Notes under the pieces: generated by a model
What the model was told of the DNA's origin: nothing
The model's database searches: none
Seen by the model: only the letters and a program-made list of their open reading frames with translations
Shown: piece after piece, positions 7,501 to 7,922 of the stretch
How the letters are laid out: every line of letters starts with the position of its first letter
Position numbering within the stretch: position 1 is the first letter of the stretch
Assembly (NCBI GenBank): GCA_937897985.1
Contig: CALCBD010000042.1
Location: forward strand, 1-7,922
Length of the DNA: 7,922 bases
Source: an uncultured Paludibacter sp.
Lineage (GTDB): Bacteria; Bacteroidota; Bacteroidia; Bacteroidales; Paludibacteraceae
Direction: 5' to 3'
Program-made: the position numbers and the translations under genes

Positions 7501-7675
7501 GATGATTATCGGGTTAATACCTTTAGCCGTTTCTTCCGGCGCAGGATCGGAATGGAAAAGTGGTATTGGCTGGGTTCTTATTGGCGGATTGACGGTATCA
7601 ATGTTCCTGTCGATGATTATTGTACCAATGATTTACTATGTAGTAGAAAAGTTAAAAATGAAATTCACGAAGTAA
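4595..7675 (+). CDS. AcrB-like RND efflux pump (HAE-1 type)
   Basis: This is a 1026-residue inner-membrane proton/drug antiporter, close to AcrB's 1049. The twofold RND architecture is complete: TM1 at about 11-31, first porter/docking loop to about 328, TM2-TM6 at about 330-490, TM7 at about 528-548, second loop to about 855, and TM8-TM12 to the end. The proton relay is intact: D401 and D402 in GSVVDDAIVVIENI match AcrB D407/D408, K929 in GLVAKNAILVIDF matches K940, and T966 in ILMTNISMIIGLIPLA matches T978. These point to the HAE-1 (amphiphile or multidrug) type rather than heavy-metal pumps, which differ at these sites. The N-terminus is typical (NISIKRPTVPIVLL). It is last in the operon and followed by a hairpin terminator. 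The actual substrates cannot be told from sequence. Confidence 0.95.
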   Translation: MNISNISIKRPTVPIVLLIVTILAGVFLGTKLKYELIPDISSSTIVVTTAYPGASARDIEKSVTIPVEDALARMEGIDEMLSSSMEGVSMVRIMMNMDVDGDKALQDAKAKIDQIKRTLPKDIYEPSVSSVDLSALPIITIGATSNLSNTDFYDLIDKTIQPALSQIPGVANVNIVGGTQKEIEVNINKTKLEAFDLTMKQVVQMVGASNVEFPAGKIEDATGQLKIRLVGRYKSLSQLQNTVVGYSNKGDAIYLDEIADVFEGTKDVKTIAKINGVEAIGLEISKQKDANAVDVSRLVHEELNKLETSSASSGLHFIVSNDNSVFTLSAAKAVGGDLIMAIVLVSLIMLLFLKSYRNTIFVLVTIPTSLIATFIVMYVLNFSLDLISLTSLSLVVGSVVDDAIVVIENIHRHMEMGKTRLQATKDSMSEIGITLVSTTAVLAAVFIPISFVTGITGQILHEYAIIIVAAMLFSLLFTFTLVPLLTSRFAKIEIPKENFVSRILDNFERFLDKVARWITRLLNWTLHHKLITTGAILVAFAASIWLIPAGFIGTSFIDAGDRGNAIIRIELPRSTTIHENLKVSSQVEKIILSQPEVENLYTTVGKRTGGFASGDNETPYYTEFNVIFVPSDKRDKSSENLARILRYKIEEKIPGIKVSAANVNIMGNEDIPIKIYVKGNDLDSIYKGSEEVCDMLKSIHGTTEVENSLNFGSPEYQVHFDRDKMAYYGLTIGGVSKDIQMAFAGNTDNKYRIGDNEYDINVRYDQFDRQKKSDLESLRFNTNRGIVTLSQFATIVQGQGPSVLERYARSSSATVTCQLVGVSQGQAQAQFEQLVKEKGLPDGVTFDYSKMSKMMNESFASLAVAFIAAILFMYLIMVLLYNNWLHPFVVLFTIPLAIIGALFALALANQNLSMFTALGIIMLAGLVAKNAILVIDFANDLLTQGKELVEAITEAVLLRFRAILMTNISMIIGLIPLAVSSGAGSEWKSGIGWVLIGGLTVSMFLSMIIVPMIYYVVEKLKMKFTK

Positions 7676-7702
7676 TTTATAAAAACATAAAGATAAGTGC
7701 TT

Positions 7703-7746
7703 ATACCAGACTGCATATCGTGATATTTCGATGTGTAGTCTGGTAT
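7703..7746 (+). terminator. Hairpin terminator of the efflux operon
   Basis: Arms 7703-7720 and 7729-7746 pair along all 18 positions as RNA, with 16 Watson-Crick pairs and two G-U pairs, around an 8-base loop. The outer ten pairs (ATACCAGACT with AGTCTGGTAT) are perfect. A T-rich tail (TTATTTATTT) follows. It starts 28 bases after the pump stop codon, where a factor-independent terminator would be expected. A small competing hairpin, ATAAG-TG-CTTAT at 7693-7704, overlaps its left foot. Confidence 0.8.
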
Positions 7747-7863
7747 TTATTTACTAATTTGCACCTGGTCAAATCTCCACAATTCAATCACAACTGTAAA
7801 ACAATGCCGCACATCGTCTTTACTACTGACCTTTTAAAATACGAAATTATACATTTTTTTAGG

Positions 7864-7871
7864 TATCTTTG
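7864..7871 (+). promoter_or_regulatory. Bacteroidota -7 promoter motif reading off the right edge
   Basis: TATCTTTG matches the Bacteroidota -7 consensus TAnnTTTG exactly. No good -33 TTTG lies about 20 bases upstream, so the promoter is incomplete. It is followed by an A-rich stretch (7879-7897) that looks like a typical leader just before a start codon, but the terminal repeat begins at 7901 and no gene starts inside the window. Confidence 0.4.
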
Positions 7872-7900
7872 GAGAGTGAAAATAAAATAAAAAATAATAC

Positions 7901-7922
7901 ACCCGTAGTGCATTTATAAAAT
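7901..7922 (-). repeat. Right arm of terminal inverted repeat
   Basis: Bases 7901-7921 are the exact reverse complement of 2-22. Read rightwards the arm begins ACCCGTAGTGC. Identity stops sharply on the inner side: bases beyond 7901 and beyond 22 differ apart from shared AT-richness. This sharp inner boundary suits insertion-sequence copies that lie outside the window and face opposite ways. Confidence 0.85.

Noticed and set aside
4595..7675. Heavy-metal (CusA/CzcA-type) RND pump
   Set aside because: The relay D401-D402, K929 and T966 follow the AcrB drug-pump pattern, and no Met/His metal-binding clusters are seen in the adaptor or pump.
7243..7890. 215-codon forward ORF overlapping the end of the RND pump gene
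   Set aside because: Most of it is the +1 shadow of the pump's C-terminal coding region, with Arg/Ser/Tyr-rich composition and no family resemblance. It also runs through the terminator hairpin and the promoter motif.
7804..7890. 28-codon ORF (MPHIVFTTDLLKYE...) in the right-hand gap
   Set aside because: It is short, has no leader features, overlaps the TATCTTTG promoter motif and is only the tail of the shadow frame above.

Overview
The window looks like chromosomal or mobile-element DNA from a member of the Bacteroidota. It is AT-rich. Start codons are preceded by A-rich leaders rather than Shine-Dalgarno sequences. It carries a membrane-spanning AraC-type regulator of the kind common in this phylum, and its efflux genes run in the order outer-membrane factor, periplasmic adaptor, RND pump, which is usual there. 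I cannot name a genus. No rRNA, tRNA or CRISPR array is visible.

Layout, left to right. Bases 1-22 are one arm of a near-terminal inverted repeat, followed by a 25-codon coding tail (23-99) that looks like the end of a gene cut at the repeat. A TTG-started gene (279-1391) encodes a regulator with about seven predicted membrane helices and a C-terminal AraC DNA-binding domain. A 398-base non-coding gap (1392-1789) is rich in dyad symmetry: a long imperfect inverted repeat (1420-1459 with 1537-1575) enclosing two sharper palindromes, then an AAGGTCG direct repeat close to the next gene. A four-gene run then follows on the same strand with gaps of only 5-22 bases: TolC-like outer-membrane factor (1790-3115), HlyD/AcrA-like adaptor (3138-4199), a small secreted DUF2147-like protein (4205-4588) and an AcrB-like RND pump (4595-7675). 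A strong hairpin with a T-rich tail (7703-7746) ends the run. The last 150 bases hold no convincing gene, but contain a good Bacteroidota -7 promoter motif reading off the right edge, and the second arm of the terminal repeat (7901-7922).

How the genes work together. The three transport proteins should form one inner-membrane to outer-membrane export machine powered by the proton gradient; the pump keeps the proton-relay residues known from AcrB. The upstream regulator is a plausible local controller, sensing something at or in the membrane. The DUF2147-like protein is the unexpected member: it sits inside the operon between adaptor and pump, so it is probably made with them and sent to the periplasm, but its role is unknown.

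The main structural surprise is at the edges. A perfect 21-base inverted repeat lies at both ends of the window. A cut gene tail on the left and a promoter with no gene on the right both suggest that copies of an insertion sequence lie just outside, facing opposite ways. This is inference from the edges only; no transposase is in the window.
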